This document shows positions 32,193-39,169 of a stretch of DNA of 52,854 nucleotides, piece by piece. Within the stretch, counting starts at the first letter, position 1. Each line of letters starts with the position of its first letter. Made by a program: the position numbers and the translations under genes. The notes below the pieces were generated by a model, which saw nothing but the letters and a program-made list of their open reading frames with translations, searched no databases and was not told where the DNA came from. Source of the stretch: Gammaproteobacteria bacterium (GTDB lineage Bacteria; Pseudomonadota; Gammaproteobacteria; Xanthomonadales; Rhodanobacteraceae); the NCBI GenBank assembly GCA_021325195.1, contig JAJPHQ010000022.1, positions 1-52,854 of the forward strand, given 5' to 3'.

Positions 32193-32839
32193 ACTGGCAA
32201 GCGCGACTGGCCGAACGGCGGCAAACTTTTCAGAAACGGTCATACGGTGAACTGACAAAACCGCCAAAAGACCCTTTTGTCAGTTTTGGCAGTAAGCAGG
32301 ATCGCCATTTTCAGAGTGGCGAGACAAGCTCGGCGATTCTCCGCGCGCACCTGCTGACACTGGCCGAGCGGCACTCCATGGATGTCGGGATCGTCCATGC
32401 GCTGCCGCAAGCGGACGTGGAAGCCTGCACCGGCCTGCCCGATGAAACGCTGCTGGCCTACCTGTACACACTGGCCGATGACGCGGAGCGCAGGGCCGGA
32501 AGGGTTCCTGAGGGAGATACCGCCGCCGTGTTGTGTAGATCGTGCGGGCCGGTATATCTGCACCCAAGCATCGCCGCCGTGCTGCCCGTGGTGAACGGCT
32601 GGCCGCGCGCGCTGGGCTGCCCGTGGTGTTTCATCCCGAAGGATGGACGCATGAGCATTCCGCGCCCGAACGTCACGTGCGGCACCTGCACGCACTTCAT
32701 CCCGGACAAGATCAATCCGCAAGGGGGGGCGGGAAGCTGCAAGCTCGGCATCACGCCAAAACGTACGCCGCTGCCGTTCACCGCACAGTATTGCGGACGC
32801 TACCGACCATTGAATCGCAACACGGAGAACACGCCATGA
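32189..32839 (+). CDS. Uncharacterised cysteine-rich element protein
   Basis: 216 residues if begun at the overlapping ATG 32189; ATG 32180 in the same frame is also possible. Function not recognised. The N-terminal 50 residues are polar (MNWQARLAERRQ is seen at the start of proteins following DUF3987 genes in similar elements). The middle is helical. The C-terminal half has paired cysteines: LCRSCGPVYLHP, LGCPWCF, TCGTCTHF, GSCKLG and QYCGRY, suggesting two zinc-binding ribbons. A run of seven G (32723-32729) falls in codons for QGGAGS. The stop overlaps the next start. Confidence 0.75.
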   Translation: MNWQARLAERRQTFQKRSYGELTKPPKDPFVSFGSKQDRHFQSGETSSAILRAHLLTLAERHSMDVGIVHALPQADVEACTGLPDETLLAYLYTLADDAERRAGRVPEGDTAAVLCRSCGPVYLHPSIAAVLPVVNGWPRALGCPWCFIPKDGRMSIPRPNVTCGTCTHFIPDKINPQGGAGSCKLGITPKRTPLPFTAQYCGRYRPLNRNTENTP

Positions 32840-33213
32840 ATCGCAAAACCGAAACCGAGCCGATGCTGCGCGGGCGCGCACCGCACCGGCGCACGCAATC
32901 GGATTACATGGGCGCGCTGCTGGACAAGGTGACGCTGGAAACGTGGGGCGAAGTCATCGATGCCACGATTGCGAAAGCGAAGGATGGCGATGCACCAGCG
33001 CGCGCGTTCCTGGCCGCCTATCTGGTGGGCAAGCCGACAACGGAAGCCGCCACACCGCTTGCGATCACGGCGGAACGAATCAGTGGCGATGATGCGCTGG
33101 CGGACAAGCTCACCAGTGAGCTAACGAACTGGCACATGGACGACGACGAAAAGGAAGCGATCCGCGAAGCCGTGGCCGCCGAACTGCCCGCGCATATCGA
33201 GCCGCAACCGTGA
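32836..33213 (+). CDS. Uncharacterised small element protein
   Basis: 125 residues; start ATG overlaps the previous stop (ATGA). The first 20 residues are basic (RGRAPHRRTQSDY). A helical segment, LDKVTLETWGEVIDATIAKA..GDAPARAFLAAYLVGKP, resembles short phage proteins sometimes annotated near terminase small subunits, but the match is by eye only. The tail is acidic (DDDEKEAIREAVAAEL). No function is proposed. Confidence 0.75.
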   Translation: MNRKTETEPMLRGRAPHRRTQSDYMGALLDKVTLETWGEVIDATIAKAKDGDAPARAFLAAYLVGKPTTEAATPLAITAERISGDDALADKLTSELTNWHMDDDEKEAIREAVAAELPAHIEPQP

Positions 33214-33836
33214 GCTATTCGGGCGGCTGGCGTCCGCATATCGAATCCGCCTTGTGTCTGAACTTGCGGCGCATGTTCGCGCTGGGTGCACTGCGGGCAG
33301 GTTCCGAGACGTGGGGTACATGGCACTGGACGCGCGACGGCGAGCAAACGGCATGCATCGGCTATCGCGGGACGCTGGGCACCGATGACGGCACGCTCGC
33401 GCTGGACTACTCGCAAGGCACTGGCGACGAACGCCGCGCCATCACCTGCACGATTCGCCTTGAAACCGTACCGTGTCACTACGGCGGGCGGCGCTGGCTG
33501 TTCGTTTGCCCATATACCGGGCGGCGCGCGCTGAAGCTCTACAAGTGGGCGAGCATCGAATGGTTTTGCCATCGCACCGCGATCCGGCCATTGCCGACCT
33601 ACGCCAGTCAGCGCGACGGCGGGGGCGACCGCATCATGCGGCAACGCTGGGCACTGCGGCGCAAGATCGGCGACACGTACAGCGACCTTTTCGGCGAGCC
33701 GTTCAAGCCGAAATGGATGCGCTGGCGCACCTTCGAGCGGTACGCAACGCGCGATGCCGAACTGGCCGAGCGTGAGACACCCTACTTCGCGCGCCTGCTG
33801 GGCCGAATGGGCATTGATATACCCGGGTTAGACTAA
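33210..33836 (+). CDS. Uncharacterised element protein
   Basis: 208 residues; a GTG start at 33210 overlaps the previous stop (GTGA). Contains many Trp/Tyr/Arg and two Cys in VPCHYGGRRWLFVCPYTGRRALKLY, and a second segment WFCHRTAIRPLPTYASQRDGGGDRIMRQRWALRRKIG. The pattern is that of a small phage/plasmid protein family I have seen unnamed in island sequences; possibly a beta-sheet domain followed by a helical basic tail that binds nucleic acid (inference). Last intact gene of the overlapping operon. Confidence 0.75.
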   Translation: MSYSGGWRPHIESALCLNLRRMFALGALRAGSETWGTWHWTRDGEQTACIGYRGTLGTDDGTLALDYSQGTGDERRAITCTIRLETVPCHYGGRRWLFVCPYTGRRALKLYKWASIEWFCHRTAIRPLPTYASQRDGGGDRIMRQRWALRRKIGDTYSDLFGEPFKPKWMRWRTFERYATRDAELAERETPYFARLLGRMGIDIPGLD

Positions 33837-33849
33837 CGATTTAGGCTTT

Positions 33850-34129
33850 GTGAGAATGCGCAAGGCTGCCGACATCCGCTTGCGTGCCGAGCGCCGCACG
33901 GGCGAGCTGCTAAAAGAGCTGGCGCGCGTTTCGCCGAAAGAGCGCGCCACGGCTGGCGGCAACGCCAAGGCTGCTTTGTCGCGCGACGGGACGAAGCAAG
34001 AAATAGAACCTTCCGAATACGCCGCGACATTGGAACGCACCTGGCCTGAGCAGGCAAACCGCGAGCCGGTATCAGGCGCTGGCGAACGTGCCGATATACT
34101 GCCGTGTCATCTTGTGCGCCGATAGATAA
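33850..34129 (+). pseudogene. Frameshifted and truncated remnant (RLRAERRTGELL family)
   Basis: The first frame reads IRLRAERRTGELLKELARV ... SEYAATLERT, typical of the middle of a phage/plasmid protein family that continues TGxSRQTAxRYQxLANVP. Here an extra T at 34042 shifts that continuation into another frame, where GLSRQTASRYQALANVP is readable before a stop at 34127-34129. The expected N-terminal and C-terminal parts are also missing. So the gene is broken three ways at the right end of the element. Function of the intact family unknown to me. Confidence 0.7.
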
Positions 34130-34132
34130 GGC

Positions 34133-34150
34133 CGTACCCATGCCCGTACC
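34133..34150. repeat. Candidate right end repeat of the integrative element
   Basis: CGTACCCATGCCCGTACC, 16 of 18 identical to 26950-26967. It lies 4 bases after the remnant gene and before a terminator. Confidence 0.5.
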
Positions 34151-34173
34151 CAATCGCTTTCACGTATTGGAAG

Positions 34174-34196
34174 AACCGCACAGCGAAGCGGTTTTT
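34174..34196 (+). terminator. Intrinsic terminator at the right end of the element
   Basis: AACCGC / GCGGTT stem with an 8-base loop, continuing into TTTTT. It insulates vapBC-gmk from the element's operon. Confidence 0.7.
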
Positions 34197-34259
34197 CAGC
34201 CCTACTCGTGATTCAGGTGCGTCGCTGCGGGACGCGTCGCTCTGACGGGCTGCGCTATC

Positions 34260-34279
34260 ATACACATCCTGAGGTGTAT
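34260..34279. promoter_or_regulatory. vapBC operator candidate
   Basis: ATACAC-N8-GTGTAT inverted repeat immediately before the vapB start; the loop carries the GAGG ribosome binding site. VapB/VapBC complexes bind such repeats for autoregulation in known systems. Confidence 0.55.
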
Positions 34280-34501
34280 ATGAACACGCGCACCAACATC
34301 GTGATCGACGACAAATTGATCAAGCGCGCCATGAAGGCGACCGGCGCGAAGACCAAGCGCGAGGCCGTGGACATCGCCTTGCGCAGCGTCGTGCAGGCCG
34401 CCAGCCGGAAAAACATCCTGGATCTGGTCGGACAGAACCTGATCGACCCGGATTACGACGTGCGGGTCGCACGCGGAAAGCGGCCCCATGATTCTCGTTG
34501 A
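34280..34501 (+). CDS. vapB: Type II antitoxin VapB
   Basis: 73 residues. MNTRTNIVIDDKLIKRAMKATGAKTKREAVDIALRS-type N-terminus (ribbon-helix-helix, as in the VapB/DUF2191 group) and a basic, flexible C-terminus that would mask the toxin. ATG 34280 has GAGG 9 bases upstream; an upstream in-frame ATG at 34208 crosses the operator and is unlikely. The stop lies 14 bases inside vapC. Binds DNA at the operator and neutralises VapC. Confidence 0.9.
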   Translation: MNTRTNIVIDDKLIKRAMKATGAKTKREAVDIALRSVVQAASRKNILDLVGQNLIDPDYDVRVARGKRPHDSR

Positions 34502-34904
34502 CAGCACGGTATGGATTGACTTGTTGCGGCAGCGCGATTCCGTGCACGTCGCCGTGTTGCGCGACCTGTTGGGCCGGCGCAGGGCGGCGGTTTCACCGCT
34601 GATTTATCAGGAAGTCCTGCAAGGCGCCGCGTCGCCGGAGCATTTCCGGCAACTCGACGGGTATTTCTCCGGTTTGCCGGTTCTGCATACGGATTCGCCC
34701 ATGCGCCTGCACGCAGCCGCGGCGCGGCTGTACGCGCGTTGCCGTTGGGAGGGCCTCGCCCCACGGAATGGCCACGATTGCGTGATCGCGCAAACGGCGA
34801 TCGAGCATGGGGTACCGCTGTTGGCGAACGATCGCGATTTCGAAACCATGGCGGATGTCGAACCGCGGTTGCGGCTGTATCGCACGAAAGGCGGTCGCCC
34901 GTGA
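34488..34904 (+). CDS. vapC: Type II toxin VapC, PIN-domain ribonuclease
   Basis: 138 residues, normal for VapC. The acidic Mg-binding residues are intact: D5 (LVDSTVWID), E42 (IYQEVLQG), D97 (HDCVIAQTA) and D115 (ANDRDF). Characterised VapC proteins cleave initiator tRNA or rRNA. The start overlaps vapB by 14 bases. The stop overlaps the GTG start of gmk (GTGA), a rare arrangement for a toxin gene. The module sits between the integrative element's end and gmk, so it may have arrived with the element or separately. Confidence 0.93.
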   Translation: MILVDSTVWIDLLRQRDSVHVAVLRDLLGRRRAAVSPLIYQEVLQGAASPEHFRQLDGYFSGLPVLHTDSPMRLHAAAARLYARCRWEGLAPRNGHDCVIAQTAIEHGVPLLANDRDFETMADVEPRLRLYRTKGGRP

Positions 34905-35530
34905 GCGGCGGACACGAGACAGGCAAATTGTTCATCGTCGCCGCGCCGTCGGGGGCGGGCAAATCGACGCTGGTGAACGCGCTGCTGGCGCGCGAGCCGG
35001 ACATCGTGCTGTCGATTTCCTACACCGATCGCGCGCCGCGGCCGAACGAATCGGACGGCAAGCATTACCACTTCGTGACGCCGGATGTGTTCGACGCCAT
35101 GGCCGCGCGCGGCGATTTCTACGAGTACGCGATCGTGCTGGGCGACCGCAAGGGCACGGCGCGCACGGCGGTCGAGCCGATCCTCGCGACCGGCCGCGAC
35201 GTGCTGCTGGAAATCGACTGGCAGGGCGCGCGCCAGGTGCGCAAGGCCAAACCCGATTGCGTCTCGATCTTCATCCTGCCGCCGTCGCGCGCGGAACTGG
35301 AACGCCGCCTGCGTGCGCGCGCCACCGACAGCGAGGCGACCATCGAACGGCGTCTCGCGGTGTCGCGCGAGGAAATTTCGCACGCGCACGAGTTCGACTG
35401 CATCGTCGTCAACGACCGCTTCGACGACGCGCTGGCACAGTTGCAGGCCATCGTGCGCGCGGCGCGCGCGGGCGGCCCGTTGCCGAAGGAACGGCACGCA
35501 GCGCTGATCCGGCAGTTGCTGGCCCCTTGA
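34901..35530 (+). CDS. gmk: Guanylate kinase
   Basis: 209 residues with a GTG start at 34901. The P-loop VAAPSGAGKSTL is at residues about 12-23. SISYTDRAPRPNESDGKHYHF (GMP-binding), FYEYA, and VLLEIDWQGARQVR (Walker B-like) follow. It phosphorylates GMP to GDP and is essential. No ATG is available in the correct place, and the frame upstream is inside vapC, so GTG overlapping the vapC stop is the best start. A weak AAAGG lies about 12 bases before it. Expression therefore seems to depend on vapBC transcription and coupled translation. Confidence 0.95.
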   Translation: MSGGHETGKLFIVAAPSGAGKSTLVNALLAREPDIVLSISYTDRAPRPNESDGKHYHFVTPDVFDAMAARGDFYEYAIVLGDRKGTARTAVEPILATGRDVLLEIDWQGARQVRKAKPDCVSIFILPPSRAELERRLRARATDSEATIERRLAVSREEISHAHEFDCIVVNDRFDDALAQLQAIVRAARAGGPLPKERHAALIRQLLAP

Positions 35531-35580
35531 AACCGGCCGTGCTTGGCGCAATCACGGTGCTGCGCTAACGTAGCCCCGAT

Positions 35581-36447
35581 ATGCCCGTCGATTCCGCCTC
35601 CCTGTCAACGAGCGAACACGCCGCCGGTGCCGGGATTTCTTCCGATGCGCTGGTGCAGGTGCGCGGGCTGCGCACGCGCATCGGCGGCAAGATCATCTTC
35701 GACGGGCTGGATCTCGAGGTGCCGCGCGGCAGCGTGACCGCGATCATGGGTCCGTCCGGCACCGGTAAGACCACGCTGCTCAGGCACCTGACCGGCCAGT
35801 TGCGTCCCGATGCCGGCAGCGTGCGGGTGGACGGCCGCGAGGTGACCACACTGTCGCGGCATGCGCTGTTCGAGCTGCGCGAGCGGATCGGTTTCCTGTT
35901 CCAGAATTCGGCGCTGCTCACCGACTTCAGCGTGTTCGAGAACGTCGCCTTCCCGCTGCGCCAGCACACCCGGCTGCCGGAGGAACTGATCCGCAACGTG
36001 GTGCTGACCAAGCTGCAGGCGGTGGGCCTGCGCGGCGCGGCCAACCTGATGCCCAGCGAACTGTCCGGCGGCATGGCGCGGCGCGTGGCGCTGGCGCGCG
36101 CGATCGTGTTCGATCCCATGCTGATCCTGTACGACGAGCCGTTCGTGGGCCTCGATCCGATCGCGTTGAACCAGGTGCTGCGCCTGATCGCGACGCTCAA
36201 CCGCACGCTCGGCATCACCTCGATCCTGGTCGCGCACGAGCTGGCGGCGGTACGCCGTGTCGCCCACCATGTCTATCTGATCGCCGACGGCAGGCTGGTG
36301 GCGCAGGGCGCGCCCGACCAGCTCGCGCGCGAGGACTCGCCGTGGACGCGGCAGTTCTTCGGCGGTGAGGCCGACGGTCCCGTGCCGTTCCAGTATCCGG
36401 CGCCGGACTACGCGGCCGACCTCGGTTTCGCGGGAGCGGCGCGATGA
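35581..36447 (+). CDS. mlaF: Phospholipid ABC transporter ATPase MlaF
   Basis: 288 residues. Walker A GPSGTGKTT, Q-loop FLFQNSALLTDFSVFENVAFPLR (the ALFTDL/VFENVAFPLR region is typical of MlaF), signature LSGGMARRVALARA, Walker B LILYDEPFVGLDPI and H-switch VAHEL. Powers the inner-membrane MlaFEDB complex, which moves phospholipids between the inner membrane and the periplasmic carrier MlaC. Its stop overlaps mlaE (ATGA). A short Ser/Ala-rich N-terminus of 22 residues precedes the domain, and no clear ribosome binding site is seen, so the start could lie slightly downstream. Confidence 0.95.
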   Translation: MPVDSASLSTSEHAAGAGISSDALVQVRGLRTRIGGKIIFDGLDLEVPRGSVTAIMGPSGTGKTTLLRHLTGQLRPDAGSVRVDGREVTTLSRHALFELRERIGFLFQNSALLTDFSVFENVAFPLRQHTRLPEELIRNVVLTKLQAVGLRGAANLMPSELSGGMARRVALARAIVFDPMLILYDEPFVGLDPIALNQVLRLIATLNRTLGITSILVAHELAAVRRVAHHVYLIADGRLVAQGAPDQLAREDSPWTRQFFGGEADGPVPFQYPAPDYAADLGFAGAAR

Positions 36448-37211
36448 GCGCGAACCTGCGCCGCAACTTCATGCTGGATGGCATCGCGCGGGCCGGCGAA
36501 TGCGGGCTGTTCTTCGTCGCGGTGATAGCCGCGCTGCCCGGCAGCCTCCGGCACCTGCGCGAACTGTGCCGGCAGGTCTGGTTCGTGGGCGCGATGAGCC
36601 TGGTGATCGTGATGACCTGCGGGCTGTTCGTCGGCATGGTGCTGGCGTTGCAGCTCTACTACACGCTGTCGATCTTCGGCGGCACCGCGGCGCTGGGCAC
36701 CGTGGTCGCGCTGAGCCTGTTCCGTGAACTGGGGCCGGTGGTGACGGCGCTGCTGGTGGCCGGCCGGGCGGGCACCGCGGTCACCGCGGAGATCGGGCTG
36801 ATGCGCGCCACCGACCAGCTCGACGCGATGGCGATGATGGCGGTCGATCCGATGGCCTACGTCGCGGCGCCGCGTTTCCTCGCCGGCGTGATCGCGATGC
36901 CGTTGCTGGCCTGCGTGTTCAACGCGATGGGCATCTTCGGCGGCCACCTGGTCGGCGTGACCTGGCTCGGCCTCGACAACGGCACGTTCTGGGGCAACAT
37001 GACCGCCACCGTGGACCTCTACAAGGACGTGCTGGACGGTTTCTACAAGAGCATCGTGTTCGGCGGCGTGGTCAGCCTGATCGCGGTATTCCAGGGTTAC
37101 ACCGCGCCGCCCACCAGCGAGGGGGTCGCCTACTCGACCACCCGCACCGTGGTGTTTTCCTCGATCGTGATCCTGGCGCTGGATTTCGTGATGACCGCGT
37201 TCTTGACATGA
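36444..37211 (+). CDS. mlaE: Phospholipid ABC transporter permease MlaE
   Basis: 255 residues, five or six membrane helices. The MlaE/permease signature FRELGPVVTALLVAGRAGTAVTAEIGLM and the QLDAMAMMAVDP coupling segment are intact. Start overlaps mlaF; about 370 bases of repeat DNA separate its stop from mlaD, unusual since mlaE and mlaD normally touch. Confidence 0.95.
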   Translation: MSANLRRNFMLDGIARAGECGLFFVAVIAALPGSLRHLRELCRQVWFVGAMSLVIVMTCGLFVGMVLALQLYYTLSIFGGTAALGTVVALSLFRELGPVVTALLVAGRAGTAVTAEIGLMRATDQLDAMAMMAVDPMAYVAAPRFLAGVIAMPLLACVFNAMGIFGGHLVGVTWLGLDNGTFWGNMTATVDLYKDVLDGFYKSIVFGGVVSLIAVFQGYTAPPTSEGVAYSTTRTVVFSSIVILALDFVMTAFLT

Positions 37212-37239
37212 CCGAGTTTGCCTCTATCTCTGTTTCCCG

Positions 37240-37560
37240 TCATTCCGGCGGAAGCCGGAATCCATTTTGCTGTCTCGCAAGAAAGCCACGTTCCGCTCGC
37301 TCACGCGAGCGGGCTACTTTTGTTTCGGCAAAAGTAGCCAAAACCATTGCGCCTGGCACGACGGTTTCGGCAGCGTCGTGTTGCCGAAACTTCCCTGCGC
37401 TTCTCGCGCCAAGCGGGCCGGCGCGAACCCGCACATCCTTGTGCTCGAACATGCGCGCCTTGCTCCCGCTTGGCGCTGCGATGCTCGGCATCGTGCAAAG
37501 GCGCGACAAAGAACTCCATTTCTTCGACGGCCATCCATGGCCTGTTCACTGGGCGCTTTC
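37240..37560. repeat. Dispersed repeat block interrupting the mla operon
   Basis: Lies in the 370-base gap between mlaE and mlaD, where I see no gene. It begins CGTCATTCCGGCGGAAGCCGGAAT, an inverted-repeat form of the motif also at 16127. Then come CGCTCGCTCACGCGAGCG and a perfect 10-bp stem GGCTACTTTT-GTTTCGGC-AAAAGTAGCC (37312-37339), followed by GC-rich sequence to mlaD. These pieces occur together as dispersed non-coding repeats in related genomes, as I recall. Confidence 0.65.
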
Positions 37561-37581
37561 GCCGTTCCGGATATCAACACA

Positions 37582-38106
37582 ATGAACCCTCGCCCCTCCT
37601 ACGCCATCGGCACCGGACTGTTCATCCTGCTCGGCTTCGCCGCGTTGGTGTATCTGGCCACCCAGACCACCTCGGTGGCCAACGTGCACCAGGGCCACAG
37701 TTACATCATCAAGGCGCGTTTCCAGAACGTGGGCCAGTTGAAGGAACGCGCGCCGGTCAAGATCGCGGGCGTGCGCATCGGCAGCGTGCAGTCGATCCAG
37801 CTGGAACCGCAGCGGATGGACGCGCTGGTGACGATGGCGATCGACGACCGCTACAACGACATTCCCGACGATTCGTCGGCGGCGATATTCACCGCGGGTT
37901 TACTGGGCGACCAGTACGTTGGCATCGAACCGGGCGGCTCCCCGCAGTTCCTCAAGAACGGCGACGAACTGGTGCTGACTCAGTCGGCGATGCGGCTGGA
38001 GGATCTGATCGGCAAATTCCTGGTGAACGGCGGCCCCCCATCCGGCAAGACCGGCGCGGCGCCGGCCGCCAGCGCCGGTGCGCCGCCCGCATCCGGCAAG
38101 CATTGA
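37582..38106 (+). CDS. mlaD: MlaD, MCE-domain phospholipid transport protein
   Basis: 174 residues. One N-terminal membrane anchor (IGTGLFILLGFAALVYLA, about 10-27), then a single MCE domain (YIIKARFQNVGQLKERAPVKIAGVRIGSV ... TAGLLGDQYVGIEPGG). The C-terminus is Pro/Ala-rich. Forms the hexameric ring of the MlaFEDB complex in the periplasm. ATG 37582 fits the anchor; no ribosome binding site is obvious, possibly because the repeat upstream replaced the native leader. Confidence 0.93.
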   Translation: MNPRPSYAIGTGLFILLGFAALVYLATQTTSVANVHQGHSYIIKARFQNVGQLKERAPVKIAGVRIGSVQSIQLEPQRMDALVTMAIDDRYNDIPDDSSAAIFTAGLLGDQYVGIEPGGSPQFLKNGDELVLTQSAMRLEDLIGKFLVNGGPPSGKTGAAPAASAGAPPASGKH

Positions 38107-38151
38107 ACCATTTCCGCCGGCGCTCCCGCCGTGCGGTCCGAGGAGATCATC

Positions 38152-38802
38152 ATGTTGCGAATCCCCACCCTGGTCCTGACCGGTGTGCTGCTGCTGGCGG
38201 CGTTCGCCGCGCCGTCCGTCGCGGCCACGGAACAGACGCCCCAGCAGATCGTGCAGGGCATCGCCGACCAGCTCGGCAAGGCGGTGGAGGGCCATCAGCA
38301 GGAATTGCGCCAGAATCCCGAGAAAACGATCCAGATCATCAACAAGCTGTTCCTGCCGCACTTCGACATCGACTACGCCTCGCTGCTGGTGCTGGGGCGG
38401 CACGCGCGCGAGGCGACACCGGCGCAGCGCGTGGCGTTCGCCAAGGCGTTCTACAATTCGATCACGCACCGTTACGCGGAAGGACTGGTCAATTACACCA
38501 AGGGCAGCGTCAAGGTGCTGCCCGCGCAGGGCGATCTCGACCAGCGCCGCACCCTCGTGCGCACCCAGGTGTTTCTCGACAACGGCCAGACGCTGTCGGT
38601 GGACTATGCGTTCCGGAGGACCGCGGACGGGCAGTGGAAGGCCTACGACGTGATCATCGAGGGCATTTCCTACATTGCCAACTACCGCAACCAGGTGGAC
38701 GCCGAAATCCAGAAGGAAGGCATCGACGGCCTGATCAAGCGCCTGCAGACCCAGGGCGCGGCGGCGATCGACGAGATGAAGCAGCAGGACAGCGGCCACT
38801 GA
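38152..38802 (+). CDS. mlaC: Periplasmic phospholipid carrier MlaC
   Basis: 216 residues from ATG 38152 with GAGGAG upstream. The signal peptide (LTGVLLLAAFAAPSVAA) ends at about residue 24. The MlaC/Ttg2D fold shows FLPHFDIDYASLLVLGRHAREATPAQRVAFAKAF, YAEGLVNYTKGSVKVLP and YDVIIEGISYIANYRNQ. Ferries single phospholipids across the periplasm between MlaA at the outer membrane and MlaFEDB. 45 bases after mlaD. Confidence 0.94.
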   Translation: MLRIPTLVLTGVLLLAAFAAPSVAATEQTPQQIVQGIADQLGKAVEGHQQELRQNPEKTIQIINKLFLPHFDIDYASLLVLGRHAREATPAQRVAFAKAFYNSITHRYAEGLVNYTKGSVKVLPAQGDLDQRRTLVRTQVFLDNGQTLSVDYAFRRTADGQWKAYDVIIEGISYIANYRNQVDAEIQKEGIDGLIKRLQTQGAAAIDEMKQQDSGH

Positions 38803-38827
38803 CGCGGCACGGAGGAAGCACCACGTG

Positions 38828-39154
38828 ATGAAGCGGGAAGCCGACGGCGGTGTGCAATGCGCGAGCCGCGGGCGCGACACGCTGGCGCTGTCGGGCGCGC
38901 TGACCTTCGCCACCGCCACGCAGGCCTGGCGCGAGGGCCGGCGCGCGCTGGCGGCCGGCGCGCAGACCCGGCTGGACCTGTCCGGACTGACCCGCGCCGA
39001 CAGCGCGGGTCTGGCCTGCGTGCTCGCGCTGGCGGCCGATGCCAGCCGCGCGGGCCGGCGCCTCGAGGTGGTCAACTGGCCGGACGGCCTGCGCACGCTG
39101 GCCGAGGTCTGCGACGTGGCGGCCCTGCTGGGCGTGCACGCGAAGACCGCCTGA
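38828..39154 (+). CDS. mlaB: STAS-domain protein MlaB
   Basis: 108 residues; ATG 38828 (or the adjacent GTG 38825), with CGGAGGAAG upstream. The STAS fold is seen from TLALSGALTF through RLDLSGLTRADSAGLACVLALAADA (with the conserved D-S-A-G loop) to the end. Cytoplasmic partner of MlaF in the transporter. Ends 15 bases from the convergent mlaA. Confidence 0.9.
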   Translation: MKREADGGVQCASRGRDTLALSGALTFATATQAWREGRRALAAGAQTRLDLSGLTRADSAGLACVLALAADASRAGRRLEVVNWPDGLRTLAEVCDVAALLGVHAKTA

Positions 39155-39169
39155 TCGTGGAAGCGGTGC

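Larger units (their letters stand above)
26950..34150 (+). mobile_element. Small integrative element (P4/satellite-like, cryptic)
   Basis: Contents: tyrosine integrase, unknown 312-aa protein, AlpA regulator, split CHC2 zinc finger, Toprim/DUF3987 replication protein, three unknown small proteins and a broken gene. Codon use and base composition look less GC-rich than the flanks, and genes overlap by four bases as in phages. It lies between yicC and gmk. The ends are provisional: they are set by an 18-base imperfect direct repeat (26950 and 34133). The GTCC repeats may extend the left end to about 26841. No capsid, tail, terminase-large or conjugation genes are present. Confidence 0.75.

Noticed and set aside
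28379-33836. Known anti-phage defence genes (restriction-modification, CBASS, retron, Abi) in the element
   Set aside because: No methylase, nuclease, reverse transcriptase, nucleotidyltransferase or effector motif could be read; only unknown proteins remain.
26841-34200. Search for tRNA or tmRNA as attachment site of the integrative element
   Set aside because: No cloverleaf-like sequence or 3' tRNA end was found at either side; the site is intergenic after the yicC terminator.
35540-35580. Sigma70 promoter directly before mlaF
   Set aside because: The best box pair (TTGGCG, 17 bases, TAACGT) has too few matches in the -10 to be credible.
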